The notes under the pieces: generated by a model
The model's database searches: none
The model's input: only the letters and a program-made list of their open reading frames with translations
What the model was told of the DNA's origin: nothing
NCBI RefSeq assembly: GCF_001642995.1
Contig: NZ_LOHS01000068.1
Coordinates: 1 to 36,074 of the forward strand
Origin: Streptomyces jeddahensis
GTDB taxonomy: Bacteria; Actinomycetota; Actinomycetes; Streptomycetales; Streptomycetaceae
Direction: 5' to 3'
DNA length: 36,074 nucleotides
Made by a program: the position numbers and the translations under genes
Part shown: piece after piece, positions 23,511-32,060 of the stretch
Numbering within the stretch: position 1 is the first letter of the stretch
Layout: each line of letters starts with the position of its first letter

Positions 23511-26500
23511 GTGACACAGACCACGGGGACCCCCACCGAACCGGGTGCGGTGCTTCTGCGTACGGGAAAGTTCTTCCGGGGCGGGACCGCGGTCCCCGAT
23601 CTGCACAGTGTGCAGTTCAAAGGCGGCCGCCAGGGGGACGCCTTCTACCGGGACCGGTGGAGCCACGACAAGGTCGTGAACTCCACGCACGGGGTGAACT
23701 GCACGGGCTCGTGCCGCTGGAAGGTGTACGTCAAGGACGGCATCATCACGTGGGAGACCCAGCAGACCGACTATCCGTCGGTGGGTCCCGACCGCCCCGA
23801 GTACGAGCCGCGCGGCTGCCCCCGGGGCGCGGCCTTCTCCTGGTACACGTACTCGCCGACCCGCGTGCGCTACCCGTACATCCGGGGCGTGCTCCTCGAG
23901 ATGTACCGGGAGGCCAAGGCGCGCCTGAAGGACCCGGTGCTGGCGTGGGCGGACATTCAGGGCGATCCGGAGCGCCGGCGCAGGTACCAGCGGGCGCGCG
24001 GCAAGGGCGGCATGGTCCGCGCCACCTGGGACGAGGCCCTGGAGATCGTGGCGGCTGCGCACGTCCACACCATCAAGACGTACGGCCCGGACCGGATCGC
24101 GGGCTTCTCCCCCATCCCCGCGATGTCGATGGTGTCGCACGCGGCCGGGGCCCGTTTCATGGGGCTGATCGGCGCGCCGATGCTGTCCTTCTACGACTGG
24201 TACGCGGACCTGCCGGTCGCCTCGCCGCAGGTGTTCGGCGACCAGACCGACGTACCGGAGTCGGGCGACTGGTGGGACGCGGCGTATCTGATGATGTGGG
24301 GGTCCAATGTGCCCGTCACTCGTACGCCGGACGCGCACTGGATGGCCGAGGCCCGCTATCGCGGCCAGAAGGTCGTGGTCGTCTCCCCGGACTACGCGGA
24401 CAACGCCAAGTTCGGCGACGAGTGGCTGCATCCGCATCCCGGCACGGACGGGGCGCTCGCGCTGGCCATGGGGCATGTGGTCCTCAAGGAGTTCTTCGTG
24501 GACCGCGAGACGCCGTTCTTCGCGGACTACGTACGGAAGTTCACCGATCTGCCCTTCCTGGTGACGCTCACCGAGCGGGACGGTGCGTACGTGCCGTCGA
24601 AGTTCCTGCGCGCCGCCGATCTCGACCAGACCGGGGAGGGCGCGGAGTGGAAGACGGTCGTGCTGGACGCGGCGATCGGGCAGCCCGCCGTCCCGAACGG
24701 CTCGCTGGGGTTCCGCTGGACGGACTCCGGCAAGGGCCGCTGGAACCTGGATCTGGGCGACATCAGCCCGCGGCTGACCCTGCACGGCACGTTCCGCGCG
24801 ATGCCGGTCGAGGTGCTGCTGCCGCGCTTCGACACGGAGGGCGGGGAGCACGGGCAGGGGCGCGGCGAGGTCATGCGGCGCGGCGTCCCGGCCGCGCGGA
24901 TCGGCGGGCCTGGCGGACTCCTGGTCACCACGGTCTTCGATCTGCTGCTCGCGCAGTACGGGGTGGGGCGGCCGGGTCTGCCTGGTGACTGGCCCTCGTC
25001 GTACGAGGACGCGGACGCGCCCTGTACACCGGCGTGGCAGGAGGTGCACACCTCCGTGCCCGCCGCCCAGGCCGTCCGGATCGCCCGCGAGTTCGCGCGG
25101 ACCGCGGAGAAGTCGCGGGGCCGCTGCATGATCCTGATGGGCGCCGGGACGAACCACTGGTTCCACTCCGAGACGATCTACCGGGCCTTCCTCGCGCTGC
25201 TGCAGCTCACCGGCTGCCAGGGCCGCAACGGCGGGGGCTGGGCGCACTACGTCGGCCAGGAGAAGTGCCGCCCGTTCACCGGCTGGGCCACACTCGCGGG
25301 CGCCCTGGACTGGCAGCGGCCGCCGCGGCAGATGATCGGCGCCGCGTACTGGTTCCTGCACACCGACCAGTGGCGCTACGACAGGTTCCCGGCCGATGTG
25401 CACGCGTCGCCGCTGGGCAGCGGGCAGTTCGCGGGCATGACGGGCGTCGACTGCCTCGCGCTGTCCGCCCGCTCCGGCTGGATGCCCTCCTACCCGACCT
25501 TCGACCGCAATCCGCTCGACCTGGGCGACGCCTTCGGCGACCCGGTCGCGCAGGTCGTGGCCCAGCTCAGAACCGGTGAACTGAAGTTCGCGGTCGAGGA
25601 CCCGGACGCGCCGCAGAACTGGCCGCGTGTGCTGACCCTGTGGCGCGCCAATCTGCTGGGCTCGTCGGCGAAGGGCGCCGAGTACTTCACGAAGCATCTG
25701 CTGGGCACGCACTCGTCGCTGCGGGCCGAGGAGGCCGCGGAGGACGAACGGCCCAGGGATGTGACCTGGCGGGACGAGGCCCCCGAGGGCAAGCTCGACC
25801 TCCTGCTCTCGCTCGACTTCCGGCAGACCTCGTCCACGCTGCTCTCGGACGTCGTACTGCCGGCCGCGACCTGGTATGAGAAGCACGACCTGTCGACCAC
25901 GGACATGCACCCCTACGTGCACGCCTTCTCACCGGCCGTCGACCCGCCCTGGCAGTCCCGCACCGACTTCGACACCTTCCACGCGCTGGCCCGCAGGCTC
26001 AGCGAGCTCGCGGTGGGCCATCTGGGCGTCCGCAGGGACGTCGTCGCGACCGCGCTGCAGCACGACACACCGGGCGAGACCGCGCAGCCCGGCGGGGTCG
26101 TCCTGGACTGGAAGCGCGGCGAATGCGATCCCGTTCCCGGGCAGACGCTGCCGAATCTGGCCGTCGTCGAGCGCGACTACACGGCGATCGGCGACAAGTT
26201 CGCGGCACTCGGCCCGCTGGCGGAAGGTCTGGGGCTGCCCGTCAAGGGCATCGCCCTGCGGCCCGACCAGGAGGTGGAGGACCTCAAGGCCCGCAACGGT
26301 GTCGTACGCGGTGGCCCCGCCGACGGGCGTCCGGCCCTCGACACCGCCGTCAAGGCGGCGAACACCATCCTCGCGCTGTCCGGCACGACCAACGGACGCC
26401 TTGCCACGCAGGGTTTCCACACCCTGGAGGCGCGCACCGGCCAAGAGATGGCGCATCTGGCGGCCGAGCACGAGGGCAAGCGCATCACGTACGCGGACAC

Positions 26501-27206
26501 GCAGGCCGCGCCCGTGCCGGTCATCACCTCACCGGAGTGGTCCGGAAGTGAGTCCGGTGGGCGCCGCTACACCGCGTTCACGCTCAACACGGAGCATCTG
26601 AAGCCCTGGCACACGCTCACCGGACGGCAGCACTTCTTCCTCGACCACGACTGGATCCACGAGCTGGGTGAGGCGCTGCCCGTCTACCGGCCGCCGCTGG
26701 ACATGAACCGCCTGTTCGGCGAACCGCGCCTCGGACCGGACGGACAGCGCGAGGTGACCGTCCGTTACCTGACCCCGCACAACAAGTGGTCGATCCATTC
26801 CGAGTACCAGGACAACCTGTTCATGCTGTCGCTCTCCCGCGGCGGCCAGAACATCTGGATGTCCCCGCAGGACGCGGACGCGATCGGCGTCCGGGACGAC
26901 GACTGGATCGAGGCCGTCAACCGCAACGGCGTCGTCGTCGCCCGCGCGGTCGTCTCGCACAAGATGCCCCCGGGCACGGTCTACATGCACCACGCCCAGG
27001 AACGCACGGTCAGCGTCCCGAAGACGGAGACGACCGGCAAACGCGGCGGCATCCACAACTCCCTGACCCGCGTGCTCCTCAAGCCGTCCCATCTCATCGG
27101 CGGCTACGCCCAGCTGTCGTGGGGCTTCAACTACCTGGGCCCGACGGGCAACCAGCGCGACGAGGTGACGGTCATCCGCCGCCGCTCGCAGGATGTGGAG
27201 TACTGA
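23511..27206 (+). CDS. narG: Respiratory nitrate reductase alpha subunit
   Basis: 1231 residues from GTG 23511 (AAGGGAG upstream), close to the usual 1230-1250. NarG carries the molybdenum bis-MGD site that reduces nitrate to nitrite, plus the FS0 cluster. The FS0 site with its His ligand is in STHGVNCTGSCRWKVYVKDG and PRGCPRGAAFSWYTYSPTRV (about 60-125). The Mo-binding Asp is in the conserved LSFYDWYADLPVASPQVFGD (about 225). Molybdopterin-oxidoreductase segments continue to the MGD-binding C-terminal domain (NLFMLSLSRGGQNIWMSPQD). No Tat signal of the periplasmic Nap type is seen, consistent with a cytoplasm-facing membrane enzyme. narH starts 1 bp after the stop. Confidence 0.97.
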   Translation: MTQTTGTPTEPGAVLLRTGKFFRGGTAVPDLHSVQFKGGRQGDAFYRDRWSHDKVVNSTHGVNCTGSCRWKVYVKDGIITWETQQTDYPSVGPDRPEYEPRGCPRGAAFSWYTYSPTRVRYPYIRGVLLEMYREAKARLKDPVLAWADIQGDPERRRRYQRARGKGGMVRATWDEALEIVAAAHVHTIKTYGPDRIAGFSPIPAMSMVSHAAGARFMGLIGAPMLSFYDWYADLPVASPQVFGDQTDVPESGDWWDAAYLMMWGSNVPVTRTPDAHWMAEARYRGQKVVVVSPDYADNAKFGDEWLHPHPGTDGALALAMGHVVLKEFFVDRETPFFADYVRKFTDLPFLVTLTERDGAYVPSKFLRAADLDQTGEGAEWKTVVLDAAIGQPAVPNGSLGFRWTDSGKGRWNLDLGDISPRLTLHGTFRAMPVEVLLPRFDTEGGEHGQGRGEVMRRGVPAARIGGPGGLLVTTVFDLLLAQYGVGRPGLPGDWPSSYEDADAPCTPAWQEVHTSVPAAQAVRIAREFARTAEKSRGRCMILMGAGTNHWFHSETIYRAFLALLQLTGCQGRNGGGWAHYVGQEKCRPFTGWATLAGALDWQRPPRQMIGAAYWFLHTDQWRYDRFPADVHASPLGSGQFAGMTGVDCLALSARSGWMPSYPTFDRNPLDLGDAFGDPVAQVVAQLRTGELKFAVEDPDAPQNWPRVLTLWRANLLGSSAKGAEYFTKHLLGTHSSLRAEEAAEDERPRDVTWRDEAPEGKLDLLLSLDFRQTSSTLLSDVVLPAATWYEKHDLSTTDMHPYVHAFSPAVDPPWQSRTDFDTFHALARRLSELAVGHLGVRRDVVATALQHDTPGETAQPGGVVLDWKRGECDPVPGQTLPNLAVVERDYTAIGDKFAALGPLAEGLGLPVKGIALRPDQEVEDLKARNGVVRGGPADGRPALDTAVKAANTILALSGTTNGRLATQGFHTLEARTGQEMAHLAAEHEGKRITYADTQAAPVPVITSPEWSGSESGGRRYTAFTLNTEHLKPWHTLTGRQHFFLDHDWIHELGEALPVYRPPLDMNRLFGEPRLGPDGQREVTVRYLTPHNKWSIHSEYQDNLFMLSLSRGGQNIWMSPQDADAIGVRDDDWIEAVNRNGVVVARAVVSHKMPPGTVYMHHAQERTVSVPKTETTGKRGGIHNSLTRVLLKPSHLIGGYAQLSWGFNYLGPTGNQRDEVTVIRRRSQDVEY

Positions 27207-27207
27207 C

Positions 27208-28830
27208 ATGCGCCCGATGGCCCAGATCGCCATGGTCATGAACCTCGACAAGTGCATCGGCTGCCACACCTGCTCGGTGACGTGCAAGCAGGCGTGGACC
27301 AACCGCACCGGCATGGAGTACGTCTGGTTCAACAACGTCGAGACCCGGCCAGGGCAGGGCTATCCGCGCCGGTACGAGGACCAGGAGCGGTGGCGCGGCG
27401 GCTGGGAGCTGAACAAGCGGGGCGCGCTCAAGCTCAAAGGGGGCGGGCGGTTCCGGAAGCTGGCCGGGATCTTCTCCAACCCCGTCCTGCCGGAGATCAA
27501 GGACTACTACGAGCCCTGGACGTACGACTACAAGAACCTGCACGACGCGCCGCTCGGCGACGACTTCCCCGTCGCGCAGCCTCTGTCGCAGATCACCGGC
27601 AAGCCGATGAAGATCGAGTGGTCCTCGAACTGGGACGACAGCCTCGCGGGCGCGCCCGAGCACGGGAACCTCGACCCGATGGTCGCCAAGGTGCGCGAAC
27701 AGGCCGCCGAGAAGGTCAAGTTCGCGTTCGAGCAGACCTTCATGTTCTTCCTGCCGCGGATCTGCGAGCACTGCCTGAACCCGTCGTGCGTGGCGTCCTG
27801 CCCGTCCGGCGCCATGTACAAGCGGGCCGAGGACGGCATCGTCCTTGTCGACCAGGACCAGTGCCGCGGCTGGCGCATGTGCGTCACCGGCTGCCCGTAC
27901 AAGAAGGTCTACTTCAACCACCGCACCGGCAAGGCCGAGAAGTGCACGTTCTGCTACCCGCGCGTGGAGGTGGGTCTCCCGACGGTCTGCTCGGAGACGT
28001 GCGTGGGGCGGCTGCGCTATCTCGGGGTGATGCTGTACGACGCGGACAAGGTGACGGCAGCCGCCTCCGTGAAGGACGAGAAGGCGCTGTACGAGGCCCA
28101 GTTGGACGTCTTCCTCGATCCGGAGGACCCGGCGGTGCAGCGGGCGGCGGAACAGGCCGGGATTCCGTACGACTGGATGGAGGCCGCGCGCCGCTCCCCC
28201 GTGCACGCCCTCATCAGCAAGTACAAGGTCGCCCTGCCGCTGCATCCCGAGTACCGCACGATGCCGATGGTCTGGTACATCCCGCCGCTGTCACCGGTCG
28301 TGGACGCGCTGGCCGAGACAGGCTTCGACGGCGAGGACGCGGGCAACCTCTTCGGCGCCATCGACACGCTGCGGATCCCGCTCGAGTATCTGGCGGAGCT
28401 GTTCACGGCGGGTGATGTGGGGCCGGTACGGGCCTCGCTGGAGAAGCTCGCCGCCATGCGCTCGCACATGCGGGCGATCAACCTCGGGGACCAGCCGGAC
28501 CCCTCCCTCGCCTCGTCGGTCGGCATGGACGCGACGGAGATCGAGGCGATGTACCGGCTGCTGGCCATCGCCAAGTACGAGGAGCGCTACGTCATTCCGA
28601 CCGCCGCCGTCGGCGACGCCGCCCGCCTGGAGGAGACGGCTCTCCCCGCCGAGCTGCCGGACTCCTGCAGCCTCGACTACGACGGCGGGCCCGGCATGGG
28701 CGGCGAGGGGCCGTTCGGCCTGGACTCCGGGCGCAGACACCTGCCGCTGGTGTCCGTGGAGAACTTCCACGTACTGGGGAGGCGGCAGACGGCCGACAAG
28801 GAAACCGAACTGAAGGGGGAGCCGCCGTGA
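27208..28830 (+). CDS. narH: Respiratory nitrate reductase beta subunit
   Basis: 540 residues from ATG 27208 (GGAG upstream); an in-frame start at 27193 lies inside narG. NarH carries four iron-sulphur clusters that pass electrons from NarI to NarG. All cysteine groups are present: CIGCHTCSVTCKQAW near the N-terminus; CEHCLNPSCVASCPSGAMYK; QCRGWRMCVTGCPYKKVYFN, where Trp replaces one Cys as expected for the 3Fe-4S cluster; and KCTFCYPRVEVGLPTVCSET then C. The C-terminal NarH domain (SLEKLAAMRSHMRAINLGDQ) is complete. narJ starts inside the stop codon (GTGA), so translation is coupled. Confidence 0.97.
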   Translation: MRPMAQIAMVMNLDKCIGCHTCSVTCKQAWTNRTGMEYVWFNNVETRPGQGYPRRYEDQERWRGGWELNKRGALKLKGGGRFRKLAGIFSNPVLPEIKDYYEPWTYDYKNLHDAPLGDDFPVAQPLSQITGKPMKIEWSSNWDDSLAGAPEHGNLDPMVAKVREQAAEKVKFAFEQTFMFFLPRICEHCLNPSCVASCPSGAMYKRAEDGIVLVDQDQCRGWRMCVTGCPYKKVYFNHRTGKAEKCTFCYPRVEVGLPTVCSETCVGRLRYLGVMLYDADKVTAAASVKDEKALYEAQLDVFLDPEDPAVQRAAEQAGIPYDWMEAARRSPVHALISKYKVALPLHPEYRTMPMVWYIPPLSPVVDALAETGFDGEDAGNLFGAIDTLRIPLEYLAELFTAGDVGPVRASLEKLAAMRSHMRAINLGDQPDPSLASSVGMDATEIEAMYRLLAIAKYEERYVIPTAAVGDAARLEETALPAELPDSCSLDYDGGPGMGGEGPFGLDSGRRHLPLVSVENFHVLGRRQTADKETELKGEPP

Positions 28831-29432
28831 CGTCCACCGCCGTGCTGTACCAGGCCGCCGCGCACTGCCTGGGCTATCCCGACGACGCGTTCCGCTACCG
28901 GCTGTCGCTGCTGCGGGCCGCCGCCCCCGAACTGGGCGGCTTCCTCGACCACGCGGCGGCCCAGGCGCCCGCGGACCTCGCCGCCCACTACGTCCAGGTC
29001 TTCGACTTCAAGAACCGGCACAGCCTGTATCTGACCTGGTGGCGGGACGGCGACACGCGGCGGCGCGGCATGTCGCTGGTCCGCTTCAAGGAGACCTACC
29101 GGGAGCACGGCCTGGAGTTCACCGGCGAGGAGCTGCCCGACTTCCTGCCGGTGGTGCTGGAGTTCTCGGCGCAGATGGGGCCGGTTCTGCTCAAGGAGCA
29201 CCGCGGCGCCCTGGAGCTGCTGCGGCTCGCTCTCACCGACTTCGGCACGCCGTACGCGCGCGTGCTCGACGCGGTGTGCGCGACGCTGCCCGGCCCATCT
29301 CCCAAGGACCGGGCCGAGGCGCTGGCCCTGGCCCGGTCGGGCCCGCCGCGCGAGGAGGTGGGCCTGGAGCCCTTCGGACTCATCACTGAGCCACCCATCG
29401 CAGAGCCACCACTCATCGGAGAGCGTTCTTGA
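28827..29432 (+). CDS. narJ: Nitrate reductase assembly chaperone NarJ, 3' end altered by insertion
   Basis: 201 residues from GTG 28827. NarJ is a soluble helical chaperone needed to insert the molybdenum cofactor into NarG; it is not in the final complex. Family patterns: LYQAAAHCLGYPDDAFRYRL, DLAAHYVQVFDFKNRHSLYL then TWWRDGDTRRRG, and GEELPDFLPVVLEFSAQMG. The present stop (29430-29432) lies in the first bases of the inserted IS605-type element. Without the element the frame would read on as S-T-E-V-S-P and stop in an ATGA overlap with narI, so only a few C-terminal residues appear changed. Confidence 0.93.
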   Translation: MTSTAVLYQAAAHCLGYPDDAFRYRLSLLRAAAPELGGFLDHAAAQAPADLAAHYVQVFDFKNRHSLYLTWWRDGDTRRRGMSLVRFKETYREHGLEFTGEELPDFLPVVLEFSAQMGPVLLKEHRGALELLRLALTDFGTPYARVLDAVCATLPGPSPKDRAEALALARSGPPREEVGLEPFGLITEPPIAEPPLIGERS

Positions 29433-30567
29433 CTTCCTCCCCGTCCCGAAGGAGGGGATTCCTACGGCTCGCGCCGTGGGGTTTTCTGCTTCTTCACCGA
29501 CTGCCCGCCCGGAGTTCTCCGTTGAGGTCTTACACCAGCTCGACAGACAGACACCGCCAGCCCGGCGGCCAGAAGGTTCTTCGCCGCGTTCACGTCCCGG
29601 TCATGGGTCGTCCCGCAGCCGCACGTCCACGTGCGGACGTTGAGCGGCAGCCGTTCAGCGAGGGTGCCGCAGGCGTGGCACAGCTTGGACGAGGGGAAGA
29701 AGCGGTCCACGACCACCAGGTCCCGCCCGCACCAGGCCGCTTTGTATTCCAGCATGCTGCGGAAGTCCGACCACGCTGCGTCCGAGATCGCGCGGGCCAG
29801 TTTCCGGTTTTTGACCATGTTGCGCACGGCCAGGTCCACGATCACGAGCGTTTGGTTTTCACGCACGAGCCGAGTAGTGATCTTGTGCAGGGCGTCACGC
29901 CGCCGGTCGGCGACCCTGGCGTGGATCCGGGCGACCTTCTGCCGGGGCTTCACACGGTTCGCCCCGTTGCCCTTGGCCTTGCGAGACAGTTCCCGCTGAG
30001 CCTTCACCAGCCGGGCACGGTCCTTGCGTTCGTGCCTGGGGTTGGTGACCTTCTCACCCGTCGACGAGGTCAGCAGATGGTCAAGGCCCACGTCGATACC
30101 GACCGCCGTACCGGTGGCCGCAAGCGGCTTGATGTTCAGGTCCTCGCACAGCATCGACACGAACCAGCGGCCAGCTGCATCCCTCGAGACCGTCACGGTG
30201 GACGGTCTCGCACCCTGCGGGGCCAGTTCTTCGGTCTTCTTCCACGCCGTCAGCATCGCCGAGGTGGCGTTGTAGTTGACCCGCACCCCCTGCTGCCATG
30301 CCCTCGTACGGGCGTCCAGCGCCATGTTGTAGACCTTCCGCACGCACCCGAACGTGCGCGACAGCTCAGCCGCCTGCGCATCAGTCGGATAGAAGCGGTA
30401 CTTGAATGCCCGCTTCACGTGCGTCGTCGCCACGGCTCACAAACTATCACCCAACATATGGCGATCTGGCAGGAGTTGAAGGCAAAAGGCTATCCCCCTG
30501 ACGGCGAATCGCCTTCCCATGCCCTGCTCTGCAGCCGCTTCCCCCCGGCCTGAAGGACGGGGTATCC
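29429..30567 (-). mobile_element. IS200/IS605-type element carrying only tnpB, inserted between narJ and narI
   Basis: The inferred ends are TCAA on the minus strand at the right end (29432-29429) and GGATACCCCGTCC at the left end (30567 downward), 1139 bp. Both ends fold: right end CCCCTCC-TTCG-GGACGGGG (minus, within about 29436-29454), left end CCCCGTCCTTCAGGCCGGGG (minus, about 30562-30543). GGCGAATCGCC (about 30503-30513) is a further palindrome in the left end. There is no target duplication, as expected for this group, and no tnpA. Boundaries are inferred from the TCAA-type cleavage site known in IS608 and from restoration of the narJ frame; 1-3 bp uncertainty remains. The 134-149 bp between tnpB and narI are left-end sequence. 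Confidence 0.75.
29462..30433 (-). CDS. tnpB: TnpB-type RNA-guided nuclease, shortened and probably inactive
   Basis: 323 residues, against about 380-410 for intact TnpB. The N-terminus KYRFYPTDAQAAELSRTFGC then VRKVYNMALDARTRAW is normal, but AWKKTEELA (about 71) joins directly to PQGARPSTVTVSRDAAGRWF, so about 75-80 residues of the recognition/wedge region are deleted in frame. RuvC-I Asp is kept (AVGIDVGLDHLL). The RuvC-II glutamate appears lost: LVIVDLAVRNM replaces the usual xVIEDLxVRNM (codon GTG at 29839-29837, one base from GAG). RuvC-III Asp is kept (THDRDVNAAKN), as are the zinc-ribbon cysteines (CHACG, CGCG). It is antisense to the nar operon. The guide RNA would end at the right end, facing narJ. 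Confidence 0.88.
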   Translation of the reverse strand: MATTHVKRAFKYRFYPTDAQAAELSRTFGCVRKVYNMALDARTRAWQQGVRVNYNATSAMLTAWKKTEELAPQGARPSTVTVSRDAAGRWFVSMLCEDLNIKPLAATGTAVGIDVGLDHLLTSSTGEKVTNPRHERKDRARLVKAQRELSRKAKGNGANRVKPRQKVARIHARVADRRRDALHKITTRLVRENQTLVIVDLAVRNMVKNRKLARAISDAAWSDFRSMLEYKAAWCGRDLVVVDRFFPSSKLCHACGTLAERLPLNVRTWTCGCGTTHDRDVNAAKNLLAAGLAVSVCRAGVRPQRRTPGGQSVKKQKTPRREP

Positions 30568-30582
30568 AACGGAGGTATCCCC

Positions 30583-31305
30583 ATGAACACACTGCTGTGG
30601 GGCGTCGTGCCGTACGTCGCCTTCGTGCTGCTCGTCGCGGGCACGATCTGGCGGTTCCGCTTCGACAAGTTCGGCTGGACGACACGCTCGTCGCAGATCT
30701 ACGAGTCGAAGCTGCTGAACATCGCGTCGCCCGTGTTCCACTACGGGATTCTGTTCGTGCTGGTCGGCCACCTGATGGGCCTCTTCGTACCGGAGTCGTG
30801 GACGGACGACATCGGCCTCAACGAGCACACCTACCACCTGCTGTCGCTCTACGGCGGGACGGCGGTCGGGGCGCTGGCGCTGGCCGGCATCGCCCTGCTC
30901 CTGTACAGGCGGCGCACCAAAGCGCCGGTGTTCCGCGCCACGACCGCCAACGACAAGCTGATGTACGTGGTGCTGCTGGCCGCGATCGTGCTCGGCATGG
31001 TCGCCAAGCTGATGCACACGTCCGGGGACGGCTACAACTACCGGGCGACCATCGCCCCTTGGTCCCGCAGCCTGTTTACCCTGCAGCCCAAGACGGAACT
31101 GATGTCGGGCGTTCCGGTGATGTACCAGATCCACGCTGTGGTGGGCATGCTCCTCATCGCCCTGGTCCCCTTCACCCGCCTCATCCATATGTTCAGCGCC
31201 CCGGTGCAGTATCTGTTCCGCCCGTACGTTGTGTACCGGACGCGCGATCCGGAACAGCTGGGGGTGAGGCCGGAGAGGCGGGGGTGGGAGCGGACAGGGG
31301 TGTAG
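30583..31305 (+). CDS. narI: Respiratory nitrate reductase gamma subunit (cytochrome b)
   Basis: 240 residues from ATG 30583, with GGAGG 8 nt upstream. NarI anchors NarGH to the membrane and oxidises menaquinol through two b hemes. Five hydrophobic helices are seen. The heme-ligand histidines are in place: FHYGILFVLVGHLMG (first pair) and YQIHAVVGMLLIALVPFTRL then IHMFS (second pair), matching the four ligands of the E. coli protein. The C-terminal tail RPYVVYRTRDPE is typical of actinomycete NarI. It is now separated from narJ by the 1.1-kb tnpB element; its own ribosome site survives, but transcription from the nar promoter must cross the element. Confidence 0.95.
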   Translation: MNTLLWGVVPYVAFVLLVAGTIWRFRFDKFGWTTRSSQIYESKLLNIASPVFHYGILFVLVGHLMGLFVPESWTDDIGLNEHTYHLLSLYGGTAVGALALAGIALLLYRRRTKAPVFRATTANDKLMYVVLLAAIVLGMVAKLMHTSGDGYNYRATIAPWSRSLFTLQPKTELMSGVPVMYQIHAVVGMLLIALVPFTRLIHMFSAPVQYLFRPYVVYRTRDPEQLGVRPERRGWERTGV

Positions 31306-31310
31306 GGCTG

Positions 31311-31332
31311 CCGCCGCTGCGGTCAGCGGCGG
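31311..31332. terminator. Hairpin terminator after narI
   Basis: CCGCCGCTG (31311-31319) pairs with CAGCGGCGG (31324-31332) with a 4-nt CGGT loop, 6 nt past the narI stop. It lies between narI and the converging DM13 gene. Confidence 0.75.
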
Positions 31333-31378
31333 GTTCGCGCGTTACGGCCTACCTCATCGCTCAAGGCGTGCACCGTCG

Positions 31379-31939
31379 TCAGGCGCGGTCGAGCTCGGCG
31401 GCGCCGAAGGAGACGTCGAAGCGGTCGCACCAGATGCTGACGCTGGTGTAGCGGGCGGGGTCGATGTCGTTGGGCACGGCGTAGTTCTGGCTCCCCTTGT
31501 TGCCCTTCAGCTTGCCGAGGCTGACGTACTGCCCGTCGTCGAAGACGTGCCAGCCTGCCTTCCCCTCCTTCACCGGTTGGTCGGTCAGCCACACGCGCAG
31601 GTCCGGTCCATTGCTGGTGTCGAGGTTCTCCAGCCGGACGACGTGGGAGCCGTCGGCCAGCCGTACGAGCTTCACGGTGCCCGACGTCGCGTGCTCGTGG
31701 CTGATCAGTTCACCGCTCGCGAGCGTCTGCGGCCCGGTCGTCGGGGAGGGCGTCTCGGAGGGCGCCGCCGTAGGAGGAGCGGAGGTCTCTACCGCCTGGG
31801 GCAGGCCCTCTTCGACGGTCTCGTCCTGCCACAGCTTCCACGGCTGGAACCAGTACAGCCCGAAGGCGACTCCGGCGACAGCCACCACCAGTGCTCCGAC
31901 GACCAACGGCCTGGTCAGTACCTTCCACACGCGTCCCAT
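31379..31939 (-). CDS. Membrane-anchored DM13-domain protein
   Basis: 186 residues from ATG 31939, with AGGAGGTGAGG upstream. One N-terminal membrane segment (PLVVGALVVAVAGVAFGLYW) is followed by an acidic and Pro/Thr-rich linker (PPTAAPSETPSPTTGPQ). A single DM13 domain fills residues 85-186: LASGELISHEHATSGTVKLV, then RLENLDTSNGPDLRVWLTD, then NYAVPNDIDPARYTSVSIWC and DRFDVSFGAAEL, including the conserved Cys. DM13 domains in other organisms are proposed to act in redox or electron transfer; that is family-level speculation. The domain should face outside. It is encoded just downstream of the kinase/regulator genes on the same strand, so it may be a target of that system. Confidence 0.88.
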   Translation of the reverse strand: MGRVWKVLTRPLVVGALVVAVAGVAFGLYWFQPWKLWQDETVEEGLPQAVETSAPPTAAPSETPSPTTGPQTLASGELISHEHATSGTVKLVRLADGSHVVRLENLDTSNGPDLRVWLTDQPVKEGKAGWHVFDDGQYVSLGKLKGNKGSQNYAVPNDIDPARYTSVSIWCDRFDVSFGAAELDRA

Positions 31940-32060
31940 CGCCACCTCACCTCCTGAGATTCTTCTGTCGCCACTCCATTCAACGGAACGGGCGGCCGTC
32001 CCGGGGCCCGCAGGAGATGACGCAACTCTTACGTCGTCGCGCCGCATAGGGGTCGAGGGT

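Noticed and set aside
23130..25922. 930-codon open frame antisense to narG and the ynfA region
   Set aside because: Typical GC-rich shadow frame; low-complexity Arg/Gly/Val composition, while narG on the other strand is fully conserved.
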